From Begonia masoniana (taxonomy: Eukaryota > Streptophyta > Magnoliopsida > Cucurbitales > Begoniaceae), in assembly GCA_022432975.1 (NCBI GenBank), contig CM039509.1, positions 43,620,209-43,684,208 of the forward strand: 64,000 nucleotides of DNA, given 5' to 3'. A program made the position numbers and the translations under genes. Positions 21,061-31,722 of this stretch are shown here, piece after piece. The notes under the pieces are model-generated. The model was not told the DNA's origin. It saw nothing but the letters and a program-made list of their open reading frames with translations, and ran no database searches. How positions within the stretch are numbered: the first letter of the stretch is position 1; the number at the start of each line of letters is the position of its first letter.

Positions 21061-22440
21061 CTAGACATTGAATGTGGCTAACACACCATAATCTCCCGAT
21101 AGGTTTATCTTGTAAGCGTTATTATTGATCCGCTCTAACACTTTAAATGGGCCTTCAGCTCTAGTAAGTAGTTTAGAGCGTCTCTTATCTGGAAATCGCT
21201 CTTTCCTCAAATGTAACCACACCAAATCTCCTTCATAGAATATAACTTCTTTTCGTCCTTTGTTGGCGTGTTTGGCATACCTCGCATTGCTCTTTTCAAT
21301 AGCTTTGCGCACTGTCTCATGCAATTTCTTTTTTTGCTCCACCTTACTAGCTCTAGATGGATTGATAAGGTCCTTAGTAGGGAGAGGCACAAGGTCTAGT
21401 GGTGTAGAGGGGTTAAAGCCATAAGCAACCTCGAATAGTGTTTGGTGGGTCGTGGAGTGGACACTCCGTATGTAGCAAAACTCTAATTGGGGTAAAACTA
21501 TATCCCAATTTCCCAACTTCTTTCCAACAACGCATCGTAGTAGGGTTCTCAAGGTCCTATTAATCACTTCAGTTTATCCGTCTGTTTGGAGGTGGAAGGA
21601 AGTACTAAAACAAAGTCTCGCCCCCAATTTTTTTCCACGAGGTATTCCAAAAAGTACTTAAAATTTGGTGTCTCTATCAGACACTATTCAGTGTGGCACT
21701 CCATAGAGATGGGAAATCTCTTTAAAGAAAAGGTCAGAAATAATGGTGGTGTCATCGGTCTTGTTACACGCCACAAAATGTGCCACTTTGGAAAATCGAT
21801 CTATGACTACCATAATTGAATCCTTACTCCTTGCAGTTCGTGGTAAACCTAGGATAAAGTCCATACTTACTTCAACCCAAGGGTGAGTTGGTATAGGCAA
21901 TGGCATATATAAACCTTGAGGAAGGACTTTATTTTTGGCTTTCTTACAAATTATGAATTGTTCCTAAAGATGGTGCACATCTTGCAACATGTGAGGCCAG
22001 TAAAAATATTCCTTGAGCATCTCAAGGGTCTTCTTTTCTCCAAAGTGGCCCGGTAAACCTCTGTTGTGGGCTTCTTTAAAGGCATGGTCTGAGGCTACCT
22101 TTAGAGACACAAAGTTTTCCTCCTCTCATGAGAAAACCATCCAAGATGTAATATCCTCCTTCAGCTTTAGTTAGGAATTTAGCATAGTGAGAACCAAAGT
22201 CTTCATCAGATTCATAACTTTTCTTGATCCATTCAAATCCGTAGAATCTGGTCCTTAGCTTCATAAAAAGGATTCTCTTCCTGGATAGGGCATCAGCAAC
22301 GACATTTTCTTCACCATTTAAATATTTGAGTGTATAGGGAAATCTTTCTAAAAATTCGACCTATTTTGCATGTCTCTTGTTTAACTTATTCTGACTTTTG
22401 ATATGTTTAAGGGATTGATGGTTAGAATGTATAACAAACT
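21061..22440 (-). pseudogene. CRM-like integrase and end of RNase H, broken
   Basis: Four frame pieces: 22076-22264 (end of RNase H/connection), 21688-21906, and 21061-21567 with short gaps. Visible are the catalytic-core Asp in [14 protein letters not shown] with [12 protein letters not shown], the second Asp in the IVSDRD-type block just beyond 21688, and the core Glu in TEVINRTLRTLL, preceded by a stop where QTDG.TE is expected. The C-terminal SH3-like region reads LVWLHLRKERFPDKR..KLL, then GPFKVLERINNNAYKINL. Stops in several places; it cannot make a full enzyme. Confidence 0.85.
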
Positions 22441-22445
22441 CTTTT

Positions 22446-23038
22446 TGTGATGACCCGAATATGCACGTATGGATACGATGGCTACACGAACCGGAACCCG
22501 GATGGCGGTACGTCCGCGCGGGCGAACCGGAAGGTGACAGGTCGTAAAAAGGGGGTCGTCACAATCCCACACGCTTGGGGAAGTTATTGGGAAATGAAAC
22601 ATATGTTAAGAGACCCTTCCCACAGTAGCAAGACGCGTTTGGAGCAACGATTGGCAACGGATCTCACTAAGACACCTCGAAGTACAAGTGCTTTGGGAGA
22701 GCAATTCCAGGTGGGTGATCCACTTTCGGGAAGTTCTCGCAACCGGAAGGTGACAGGTCGTAAAAAGGGGGTCGTCACAATCCCACATCGCTTGGGGAAG
22801 TATGTGGAAATGAAACATATGTAAAGAGACCCTTCCAACATAGCAAGACGCGTTTTGGAGCACGATTGGCAACGGATCTCATAAGAACTCCGAAGTTAAA
22901 AGTGCTTTGGCGAGAGCAATTCCAGGTTGGGTGACCTTTCGGGAAGTTCTCGCCAAACAAAGCCGTGAGGGGAGGATATTGGGCTACGGCTCAATCCCCA
23001 GAGCGGACAATATCTTGCTGGGAATAGGGGTCATTACA
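22446..23038 (+). repeat. Cassandra LTR1 with an internal imperfect duplication
   Basis: 593 bp versus 377 bp for the clean LTRs. 22446-22740 is a noisy copy (scattered one-base indels) ending in a 5S-like block at about 22659-22740. The unit then restarts at AACCGGAAGGTGACAGG (22741) and has a second 5S-like block at 22874-22957. Confidence 0.85.
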
Positions 23039-23109
23039 AATGGTATCAGAGCCTGTACCCAACCGGAAATGTGGCCAACGAGGACGTTGGGCCCCCGAGG
23101 GAGGGTGAT
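23039..23109 (+). promoter_or_regulatory. Cassandra internal domain: primer site and polypurine tract
   Basis: 71 bp; AATGGTATCAGAGCCTG at its start complements tRNA-Met, and CCCCCGAGGGAGGG at its end is the polypurine tract. Repeated at 23487-23557 and 24091-24161. This is all a TRIM needs in cis for reverse transcription. Confidence 0.9.
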
Positions 23110-23486
23110 TGTGATGACCCGAATATGCACGTATGGATACGATGGCTACACGAACCGGAACCCGGATGGCGGTACGTCCGCGCGGGCGAACCGGAAGGTG
23201 ACAGGTCGTAAAAAGGGGGTCGTCACAATCCCACATCGCTTGGGGAAGTATGTGGAAATGAAACATATGTAAAGAGACCCTTCCAACATAGCAAGACGCG
23301 TTTTGGAGCACGATTGGCAACGGATCTCATAAGAACTCCGAAGTTAAAAGTGCTTTGGCGAGAGCAATTCCAGGTTGGGTGACCTTTCGGGAAGTTCTCG
23401 CCAAACAAAGCCGTGAGGGGAGGATATTGGGCTACGGCTCAATCCCCAGAGCGGACAATATCTTGCTGGGAATAGGGGTCGTTACA
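23110..23486 (+). repeat. Cassandra LTR2 with 5S rRNA-derived domain
   Basis: 377 bp, clean copy. The 5S-like domain spans about 23322-23402. The A-box-like block is AGTTAAAAGTGCTTTGGCG (from 23342) and the C-box-like block GGTTGGGTGACC (from 23373), the internal control elements used by RNA polymerase III in real 5S genes. It differs from canonical plant 5S at several positions and lacks a full 5' portion, so it is a retroelement domain, not a 5S gene. Confidence 0.88.
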
Positions 23487-23557
23487 AATGGTATCAGAGC
23501 CTGTACCCAACCGGAAATGTGGCCAACGAGGACGTTGGGCCCCCGAGGGAGGGTGAT

Positions 23558-24090
23558 TGTGATGACCCGAATATGCACGTATGGATACGATGGCTGCACG
23601 AACCGGAACCCGGATGGCGGTACGTCCGCGCGGGCGAACCGGAAGGTGACAGGTCGTAAAAAGGGGGTCGTCACAATCCCACATCGCTTGGGGAAGTATG
23701 TGGAAATGAAACATATGTAAAGAGACCCTTCCAACATAGCGATGGCTGCACGCACCGGAACCCGGATGCGGTACGTCCCGCGAGGGCGAACCGGAAGGTG
23801 ACAGGTGCGTCCATTAAAAGGGGGTCGTCACAATCCCACCTCGCTTTGGCGGAATATGTGGAAATGAAACATAGTAAAGAGACCCTTCCAACATAGCAAG
23901 ACGCGTTTTGGAGCACGATTGGCAAGGATCTCATAAGAACTCCGAAGTTAAAAGTGCTTTGGCGAGAGCAATTCCAGGTTGGGTGACCTTTCGGGAAGTT
24001 CTCGCCAAACAAAGCCGTGAGGGGAGGATATTGGGCTACGGCTCAATCCCCAGAGCGGACAATATCTTGCTGGGAATAGGGGTCGTTACA
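23558..24090 (+). repeat. Cassandra LTR3 with a noisy internal duplication
   Basis: 533 bp. After a clean 5' part, about 156 bp from 23740 repeat the start of the LTR with many small indels (CGGATGCGGTACGTCCCGCG versus CGGATGGCGGTACGTCCGCG). A normal 3' part with one 5S-like block follows at 23926-24006, missing CG before GGATC. Confidence 0.85.
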
Positions 24091-24161
24091 AATGGTATCA
24101 GAGCCTGTACCCAACCGGAAATGTGGCCAACGAGGACGTTGGGCCCCCGAGGGAGGGTGAT

Positions 24162-24538
24162 TGTGATGACCCGAATATGCACGTATGGATACGATGGCTG
24201 CACGAACCGGAACCCGGATGGCGGTACGTCCGCGCGGGCGAACCGGAAGGTGACAGGTCGTAAAAAGGGGGTCGTCACAATCCCACATCGCTTGGGGAAG
24301 TATGTGGAAATGAAACATATGTAAAGAGACCCTTCCAACATAGCAAGACGCGTTTTGGAGCACGATTGGCAACGGATCTCATAAGAACTCCGAAGTTAAA
24401 AGTGCTTTGGCGAGAGCAATTCCAGGTTGGGTGACCTTTCGGGAAGTTCTCGCCAAACAAAGCCGTGAGGGGAGGATATTGGGCTACGGCTCAATCCCCA
24501 GAGCGGACAATATCTTGCTGGGAATAGGGGTCGTTACA
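24162..24538 (+). repeat. Cassandra LTR4 with 5S rRNA-derived domain
   Basis: 377 bp, nearly identical to LTR2; 5S-like block at about 24374-24457. Ends GGGGTCGTTACA next to the CTTTT target copy. Confidence 0.88.
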
Positions 24539-24543
24539 CTTTT

Positions 24544-25458
24544 GACAAGAGATAATGCTGCCAATGTTTGAGGGCTCGTATGACGGCATAAAATTCTTTG
24601 TCGTACGTGGAGTAATTAAGGGCAGCTCACTTGAGTTTCTCACTACTATAGGCCAATGGCCTTCCCTCTTGTATAAGCACTGCTCCAATTCAAATTCCAG
24701 ATGCGTCACTTGTGGTTTCAAATACCTTATTGAAATCGAGAAGTGCTAATACAGGTGAATGACACAATTTTTTCTTAATGAGTTCAAAACTCTTTTGACA
24801 AGCGGGGGTCCACACAAACTCCACTCCTTTCTTGGTAAGATCCGTAATTGGGGCCACGAGTGAGATAAAATCTTTGATAAATATTTGATAGAAGGAGGCT
24901 AATCCGTGGAAGCTTCTTACCTCGGATATTCTATTGGGTATAAGCCAATCCTTAATGACCTTTATCTTGTCGTCATCAGCCTCCATTCCATTCTTAGAGA
25001 TAACAGATCCAAGAAAGTATACTTTCTCTTGGCCAAATAAACACTTTTTCAGATTTATGAATAATTTTGCTGATCGAAGGAAGGATGCCAAGGTGGTTCA
25101 CATGTTGTGGAATGTCAAGGCTATACACCAATATGTCATCAAAGTAGACGACAACGAATTTTCCTGAAAGGTCCTTAAGTACATGGTGCATTAACTGCAT
25201 GAAAGTAGTTGGGGCATTTGTAATTCCAAATGGCATAACCATCCATTCAAATAAGCCGTACTTTGTCTTGAATGCGGTCTACCACTCATCACTTTCTCTC
25301 ATTCTTATTTGGTGGTACCCACTCTTAAGGTCCATTCTTGAGAAAATGGATGCTCCACTGAGCTCATTCAACATATCCTCGAGGCTTGGAATAGGAAATC
25401 GATACTTAACCGTAATTTGGTTAATGGCTCGGCTATCAACACTCATGGTGCCATCCTT
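24544..25458 (-). pseudogene. CRM-like reverse transcriptase and start of RNase H, broken
   Basis: RT core in two overlapping frames. 24994-25242 holds [18 protein letters not shown] and the catalytic [13 protein letters not shown]. 24690-25091 holds [18 protein letters not shown], the HGLASFYQIFIKDF connection and FELIKKKLCHSP, then the RNase H start (ETTSDASGI, catalytic Asp). 25243-25458 holds the fingers/palm start ([19 protein letters not shown]) with an in-frame stop. RNase H is cut at the Cassandra insertion and resumes at 22440. Confidence 0.85.
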
Positions 25459-26328
25459 TTAGGGAACAATTAATGTGGGCACAGCACAGAGGCTTATTGA
25501 CTCTCTAATGTATCCTTTGTCTAACAACTCTTTCACTTGGTCTTGTAGTTCTTTAGCCTCCTTAGGTCTGATTCGGTAAGTTGGGCAATTCGGTAAGATT
25601 GTCCCAGGGTTTAAATCAATTTGATGTTCAATTCCTCTTAAATGTCGTAATCCTTGGGATAGTTCTTCTGGAAAAATGTCTTGAAATTTGTTCAGCAGGT
25701 GTGTAATAGGTGGAGGGACTTCTCCAAGCTCCATGATCCTATCCCGAAATAAGACTAGAATGAGGGTTTCTCCTTTAATCATGCATGACCTCAATTCTTG
25801 TTTGGACATAATAAGGATTTCTTTGTTATTTCCTTCTTTCCTGACCGCATCATCTTGGGATACTTGTTCAGGGATCATAATTAATAATTTGATTGTTTTT
25901 CCTCCAAATTTCAACGTGTAATGATTTAAAAATCCATCGTGTGATACCTTGCGGTCATACTGCCAAGGTTGTTCTAATAAAATGTGGCTAGCTTTCATGG
26001 GAATAACATCACAAAGAACAGAGTCCTTATACTTGCTAATAGAAAACTCAACAGTTACTTGCTTAGTGACCTTGATATTGTCCCTATCATCCAACCATCT
26101 TAACTTGTAGGGTTTTGGATGCGTAACAACTTGCAATCCAAGTTTATGGACCATCTCTTGGGAAGCAACATTGACACAACTACCCCCGTCGATGATCACG
26201 GAACATACTTTGTCCTTCACTGCACAACGACTGTGAAAAATGTTTTCTCGTTGACAGTCTTCTTTTGTGTGTTGTGACATGAGGGCACGTTTAATTACCA
26301 TAAGCAGAGGTCCATCTTGTGGGGACAT
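25459..26328 (-). pseudogene. CRM-like protease and N-terminus of RT
   Basis: 289-codon open frame. Protease: VCSVIIDGGSCVNVASQEMV near residues 41-60 (Asp-Gly-Gly type), KVTKQVTVEFSISKYKDSVL, then HILLEQPWQYDRKV (family form LGRPW; here Gly-Arg is Glu-Gln). A charged linker leads to the RT start: RGIEHQIDLNPGTILPNCP, YRIRPKEAKELQDQVKELL. This intact protease-to-RT transition shows what the pol-less element at 9033-15596 has replaced. Confidence 0.85.
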
Positions 26329-27625
26329 GCTTCTTCATCGGTGTCATTCTCCTCAGCTATCGCTTCTCCTTCGTTATCATTGTATTGACCAATATCGTCT
26401 TCACTCTCCAGTGGACTCCTTGATTATCATAGCGTGTCGATTCAGGCAACTAGTAGCATAATGTCCCTTACCTAAGCATTTGAAACACTAGACGTCACGT
26501 GCTTTTTGTACGGGAGGATTGCTCCCGGTGGGCTTATCCTTTAACAGAGGCTTACTACTTGTTTCTTTTGGTGGCCAATTACGATTAGCAGGCTCTATTT
26601 CTTTAGTCCAAGGGGTAGTAGCAGGCTTGCTGAACTCTTGGGTTCTCGAGGGAAACTTTGAGGGGAAATTGACCTTTCTTTTTCTCTTGATTTGCCTCTC
26701 AACGGTGAGGGCCAGCTGAACAACCAAGTCCATGATCTGCAACTGCTGCAACTCCACTATGTCGCCAAAATCCTAGTTTAATCCTCGAATGAACCTTGCC
26801 ACAACCTGTTCCTTGGGTTCTTCTAATCTACCATGCATTTTAAGTGTCTCAAATTCCGTGAGGTATTCGTCAACGGTTTGACTATTTTGTGGTTGTGTAT
26901 TTGCTAGAAGAGTTCATGCTTGTAATGTTTGGGTACGAATCTTCTTTGCATGAGGGTCTTCATTACTTCCCATGATGGAATGAGTACCCAACTTCTCGCA
27001 TCCTTTGGGCCTTGAGATTGGCCCACCATAATGCCGCATGACCCGTTAGTTCAAGGGTTACCAATTGAATCTTTATTCTCTCGGAGTAATCATGGCATTC
27101 GAAGACCTTTTCAACTTTATCTACCCAATCAAGAAAGGTATTCCTGCCACACGTTCCATTGAAGGAGGGGATAGATATTTTCACATTCCAAAGGTTATCA
27201 TTGTCCTTATGATGGTTTGGAAGGTAATTCTCTTCTTCGTCCAATGTCCATTCGTCGTCTTCCGAGTAGTCGTAATTTCAGACTCTCCTTCTTGGGTTCT
27301 CGACCCATTCATCCTCTTGAGGCCTCCGATTTTGGACCCGTTCTCTAGGTCGTTCAGCCCTTCGTCTTGGAGTGGTCTCTTGAGAGGTACCTCTTCTCTC
27401 GTGAGATACGTCCCTTTGGTTGTTTCACCCAATTTGCTCCATGGCGTGTCTTAATCCTAGGCTCACGTCATTTAATTGCCGTCCTAGGTCTCCAACGACT
27501 TCCGTCAAGCCATCAAGTTGACCTTGGAGGCTCGATTCACCATCGTGGTGAGTGTCCAGTTCAGGTATAAGTAATTCTTGACCTGGGTTCACTTCTCGTA
27601 TGATTCCACTCATAGTCTTTACCAT
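26329..27625 (-). pseudogene. CRM-like gag, broken into several frames
   Basis: 27425-27625 is the N-terminal segment (SSLQGQLDGLTEVVGDLGRQ). 26963-27244 is the gag core (VKISIPSFNGTCGRNTFLDW, HAALWWANLKAQR). 26488-26757 is its C-terminal half (MDLVVQLALTVERQIKRKRK). The zinc knuckle CFKCLGKGHYATSC lies just after, at about 26445-26487, directly behind an in-frame stop. Strong parallels with the gag at 11560-14089, so the two elements belong to one group. Confidence 0.85.
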
Positions 27626-28538
27626 TGAGTCTTTAGGGAATTCCTAAACTAATTAAGAGTTTGTTGTTTAAGTTTAGGATGACTCGCCAAGAAAAGGTGG
27701 AAACTTTAAGTCTTAGAGGGACTTAGAAGTTAGGAATTTTTAGATTAGATTGGTGTCTAAAGTTTGACCCATAATTTGAGGGCTTAAATGGACGATTTTA
27801 GGCCCGAAATATGGCCGAAATTCAGTTTGCTATATTATGGGCCTAAATCGGACACTTGTAGCAAAAGTTATGGCATTTCTAAGTTGTAGAGGTCAAATTT
27901 AGGAATTTATTTATTTTTTTAAGCTGAATTACTTAAGGAAAAAGACACTCTAATGGAAATAACAAATAATAGAAATAGAAATTATAAACATGACATATAT
28001 GACTAATATATCAATTTGTAATCGCCTTAATGCAATTGCCTAATCAATCTTTTTAACTGTGATGCCCAAATTTTCTTAAACAAGCAGCCACAATAGATCC
28101 ATAATAAGTGAATATACTAGCTAGAATAATTATGAATCAACGATTAGAAGCAAAATATAGCCAAAACAGATCCATAACAAATCGAAAATTTAGGTTTTTA
28201 ATGGGTTTCTCCTCGGGTTTGCACAATCCAATTAAATCAAGCAAGATTAATGATAAATTTCTTAAATAAATTTCTTAGCTTAATGTTTGGATTTTGTATA
28301 AGATATATAGCTTGCTGAAAATGTGAATGATAGAATAAAATAAAGAAAAGAACAACTAACAGAAAAGAAATAGAAACCGTGAAGAAGAACACAAAAATCC
28401 GTAAAATAAAAAGAGTATAACTGATTGTCTTTTAGCTGACTCTCATAGATCTGCAACAACTTCAAGGGGTTAATAGATGATAATATTATGAACTAAAGGA
28501 ACTAAAAAAGGTGCTGAAAATTGTATTGGAAAAGGATG
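27626..28538 (-). other. Untranslated leader of the CRM-like element
   Basis: AT-rich, no gene. Continues at 30873-31007 beyond the solo LTR. The GGATG target site lies at its right edge (28534-28538). Confidence 0.6.
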
Positions 28539-30867
28539 TGTAACACCCGGCTTTACGGGATTTAATTTTTATTCCAATATAGACGGCATTTTGTAAATAC
28601 GTCAAATTAGGTCCGTTTTACGAACGAAAGATTTTAACAAGGCCGTAATAATAAATTGGAATTATGGGTGAAATATGAAAATTTGAGGTAAATGGATCAT
28701 TAATTAAATAACGAAATTAGTGGATAAACAAATAGAGAATTAATGGAGGGCAAGTTGGTAATTCCACAATCCAATTTCTATTAGAAATCAAAACTCCCTC
28801 ATTTCTTTTCCCTACACCCACGCCAATTTCATTTTTCTCTCAACCCCCTTCACGCGATTTTCTTCCTCCTCCGGTGACTCTCCTCTCCGTGGTCGAAGCT
28901 TGTCCTCCGGCGACTCAAGTCTTCACGTTTCTCTTCCGTCTTCACTCTCTAGGTAAGGCTATAAGCTTTTGGAACGTTAGATATCGATTTCTAGGATTTA
29001 AAACGAATAGGGTTCGTTAGGGTTTTTGTTGAAAACGTAAATCGATGTTTGAAATTGATAGGTTGAGTTTAGTTATGCCTCTAATAGACTTATTGAAAGT
29101 TATCGGAGCTTAGTTCATCGATTTGTTGAGGTGTATTGGAGACTTGGTTAAGTTGGAGCTTGAAAACCTCCATTAATGGAAGTTTTGTAATCACGAGCAC
29201 GAATTGCTCGATGAAATGCCTCAACAAGGTATTTTAGAGTTTTAAGGAATTTTCTTTAGTTAGGAGTTAGTAATTTTTGAAGTTTGAAGATTTAGACTCG
29301 GTTTAACGTCGTATATTGTGAAATGCATAGGTGAACAAACGCTCGTGGACGGAGCTCGGTGTGCAACGACGCGAGGTAAGTTCTCGTGACTTACTCTGGC
29401 CGCTAGGCCCACACCATATGTCGAAGTCGTCTCGAGGAACCTTGAGGATTTGTTTGTTTAAATCGTTTTGGTTTGGGTAGTTAGGATTAGTTGTTTTTAT
29501 ATGTTGTTTGTTTATCGTCTTGATGGTACATATGTGTTTGTTTATCGTCTTGATGGTACACATGTGATTGTTTACTTTATGTTTATATTGAACTGTTCAT
29601 GCATCATGGTTTTAAACATGTCATGAAAATGAATTTACGCACGGATTTCATGAAAAGAACATGCATGTAAAGGTAAGTAAAGTATCACAATAAACAACCA
29701 TGACATGGGGTTATCGGGGATGAGGTTCAGACCTGGCGTTCCGTGGTGAGCGGGTTTTCCTCCCTTCAGATAGTGTGGGCTATCTAACCGCTGGACGTTC
29801 CCTATCCATCTGTCGAGCGTTTCCGATAACTATAGACTGACACGTACAGAGATATGCATTGACATGGACGGTTTTCATTGCACTGAACATACATGATCAT
29901 GCATTAGCGTTTGCGTAGAGCTTACTGAGATTTTTATCTCATAGGTGTCTTTATGGTGTAGGTGATTTCGAGACAGGTGAGGATGACGTCCCTCCGCCTG
30001 AAGTATGAGCACGTTGAGGGAGAATGGCCCGTGGGATTGTGCTGGCAGTCAGGGCGTGATTTTGACCCGTGGGGACATAGGTAAATGTTTTAGGAATCGA
30101 TGGATAGAATATGGGAAATATGTATAGTTATATTTTAGGATGTTTTGGGTTTGGATGGATTATATATCGTGTTTTGGAAATTAAAAGGATTTTGTAATGC
30201 TTTAACTATTTTCAAACAGGAGGATATGTTAAACTTTTAAACGGAACCACGCGGTTTATTTTTACGAAATGGGTTATGTTTATTTGTGTTTTGAGCCGAT
30301 GGACGAGTGATCGATAGCGTGAGTAATGTATGTGAGAGATAGGGTTATTGTGTAGAAATGTGTTTTGTGAAATGTATGAAATGGTGTGTGATGAAGGAAT
30401 GAGAAAAGAGAAGAGTGCTTGTGTGTGTAAATGTGGTGTACAGGGCGTGAAAGGAAAGAAGGAAAAGGTGGGAGGCGACTGTTCGTAGGGGGAAAGGAGT
30501 TGGAACGCAGAACTCTCTGGTTTTCCAGAGAGTTTGGCGACCGTGCGCAGGTAGTGTGGCGTACGGTCGGTTTGAAGGTCAGATTTCACGTTCTAGAAAT
30601 AGAACGTGAACCGACCGAACGCTCGAGGATGAGCGTTCGGGCGGCTGTGCGAGGGGCGCCCGAACGCACGACTTCATGCGTTCGGTCGCCTGTGCATTTT
30701 TGGGCTGAATTGCCCCTTCTGCCCTCCCTTGCTTCGGTGCTCTTTTGTCTCAAATGGCCGATGTTTAATTGTTATTTAATTGTTTAACGTTATGAGATCT
30801 ACTTAGGTATAAAAAGAAAATTTTAAATTTATCGGGAATTTTGAGGAATAGTTTAAGGGTCGTTACA
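28539..30867 (+). mobile_element. Tekay-like solo LTR (2329 bp, TSD GGATG)
   Basis: Starts TGTAACACCCGG and ends GGGTCGTTACA, flanked by identical GGATG (28534-28538 and 30868-30872). No internal sequence. Family blocks: CCTCCATTAATGGA, GAGCTCGGTGTGCA, GAGGTAAGT at 29373-29381, a TCATGAAA/TTTCATGA hairpin at 29621-29653, AGATAG/CTATCT at 29768-29785, GGTGTAGGTGAT at 29955-29966 and GATTTTGACCCGTGGGGACA near 30059. The best complete reference copy of the family here. Confidence 0.95.
30560..30690. repeat. GCGTTCGG / CGAACGC motif array in the solo LTR
   Basis: Four copies in alternating orientation (CCGAACGC, GCGTTCGG, CCGAACGC, GCGTTCGG) about 180-310 bp before the LTR end, the same relative place as the CGATCGATCGG and GTGTCGACC arrays of related LTRs. 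Confidence 0.75.
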
Positions 30868-31007
30868 GGATGAACACAGCAGCCAAAAACAATTTTATGA
30901 AGAAAACCCAAATGCTAAATATCACCCAGTTTTGCACAAAAATTTCAGCCAATATTTTCCAAAGAAAAGAACGATTTATCTTGATGAAGAATGCTCAGAG
31001 GAAGCTC

Positions 31008-31026
31008 CTTAAGCTCTGATATCACT
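31008..31026 (-). promoter_or_regulatory. Primer binding site of the CRM-like element
   Basis: On the minus strand AGTGATATCAGAGC directly follows the 5' LTR terminus GTGTCA. It differs by one base (G to A) from the AGTGGTATCAGAGC of the pol-less element. Confidence 0.8.
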
Positions 31027-31210
31027 TGACACGGTCCAAACCTAGAAAGAACCCGTGTTAAACCCACAAAAAGATGAAGAGTGGTAGTGTGTGTAATATG
31101 AAGAACATAATAATAAAATAAAGATAAAATTAAAATAAATAAAAACCTTAAGCGGACTCGAGAGCTATCTTATGTTATGCTCACGGATGTATGTTTTCCC
31201 GTAGGAAAAT
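31027..31210 (-). repeat. 5' LTR of the CRM-like element, inner piece
   Basis: Matches 17402-17580 closely (GAAGAGTGGTAGTGTGTGTA and flanks). It breaks at GTAGGAAAAT, where the next element begins; the rest of this LTR is at 58402-59269. Compared with the 3' LTR, about 30 bp around the break are missing, so that insertion came with a small deletion or later loss. Confidence 0.85.
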
Positions 31211-31420
31211 TGATGCGAACTTTGGATCGAAAGGACCTGGGACTCGACAATAATGAGGAATAATTCAAAGGAACGCCTTTTGGATTCAAGAATAAAGTAA
31301 GGAACTAAGACCCCAATTAAAGAATTCGATGGAACCTTGGTTATCAAAACATGAGCTTGACCCAAGACACACCTGCTGGCTGAACCGAATCTATCAAAAC
31401 AGGAGCTTGACCCCGACCAA
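31211..31420 (-). repeat. 3' LTR of the pol-deleted gypsy element, left piece
   Basis: Aligns with 57226-57440 (AATTCAAAGGAA, AAGAATAAAGTAAGGAACTA, GAATTCGATGGAACC). It ends at the Sirevirus target site ACTCG (31421-31425) and continues at 52797. Confidence 0.85.
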
Positions 31421-31722
31421 ACTCGTGTTAACTTAGCATGTGTTTAAGTATAACTATGTTTTTGATGACTGTGATTAATATGAAATATGTACATATAAAT
31501 TGAGTGTTAGAAATGAATGTTATTAATAGTTGCAGGCTAATTGGGAATGCCCTTTTATAAAGGGTATTATGTTTTTTCTAACGTTTTTGATTAAGTGTTG
31601 TTAGTTAAGTCTGATGCATACAAAATATTAAAGGAACATCGACCGATGTCAAAGCAGACTTAATCCGCCAGATATATCAATCGAACAGCAAAGTCGACGG
31701 ATTGCGAAATCAATTACTTTGT

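Larger units (their letters stand above)
22446..24538 (+). mobile_element. Tandem Cassandra TRIM (four LTRs, three internal domains; TSD CTTTT)
   Basis: Identical CTTTT flanks (22441-22445, 24539-24543). The unit is an LTR starting TGTGATGACCC and ending GGGGTCGTTACA, then a 71-bp interior with AATGGTATCAGAGCC (primer site) and CCCCCGAGGGAGGG (PPT). Order: LTR1 22446-23038, interior, LTR2 23110-23486, interior, LTR3 23558-24090, interior, LTR4 24162-24538. Each LTR carries a block closely resembling plant 5S rRNA from its central GGATC region to its end, the hallmark of Cassandra. It encodes nothing; long open frames reflect the repeats. It splits the RNase H region of the CRM-like element. 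Confidence 0.92.

Noticed and set aside
22907..24341. Several 100-138-codon open frames on both strands in the Cassandra array
   Set aside because: They recur with the repeat unit, cover LTR ends and primer sites, and match no protein motif.
22446..24538. Cluster of genuine 5S rRNA genes
   Set aside because: The 5S-like blocks are partial and diverged, lie inside LTRs with a primer site, PPT and TSD, and repeat at the TRIM period; this is the known Cassandra arrangement.
30431..30787. 118-codon frame in the solo LTR
   Set aside because: It covers the CGAACGC motif array; no homology and not preserved in related LTRs.
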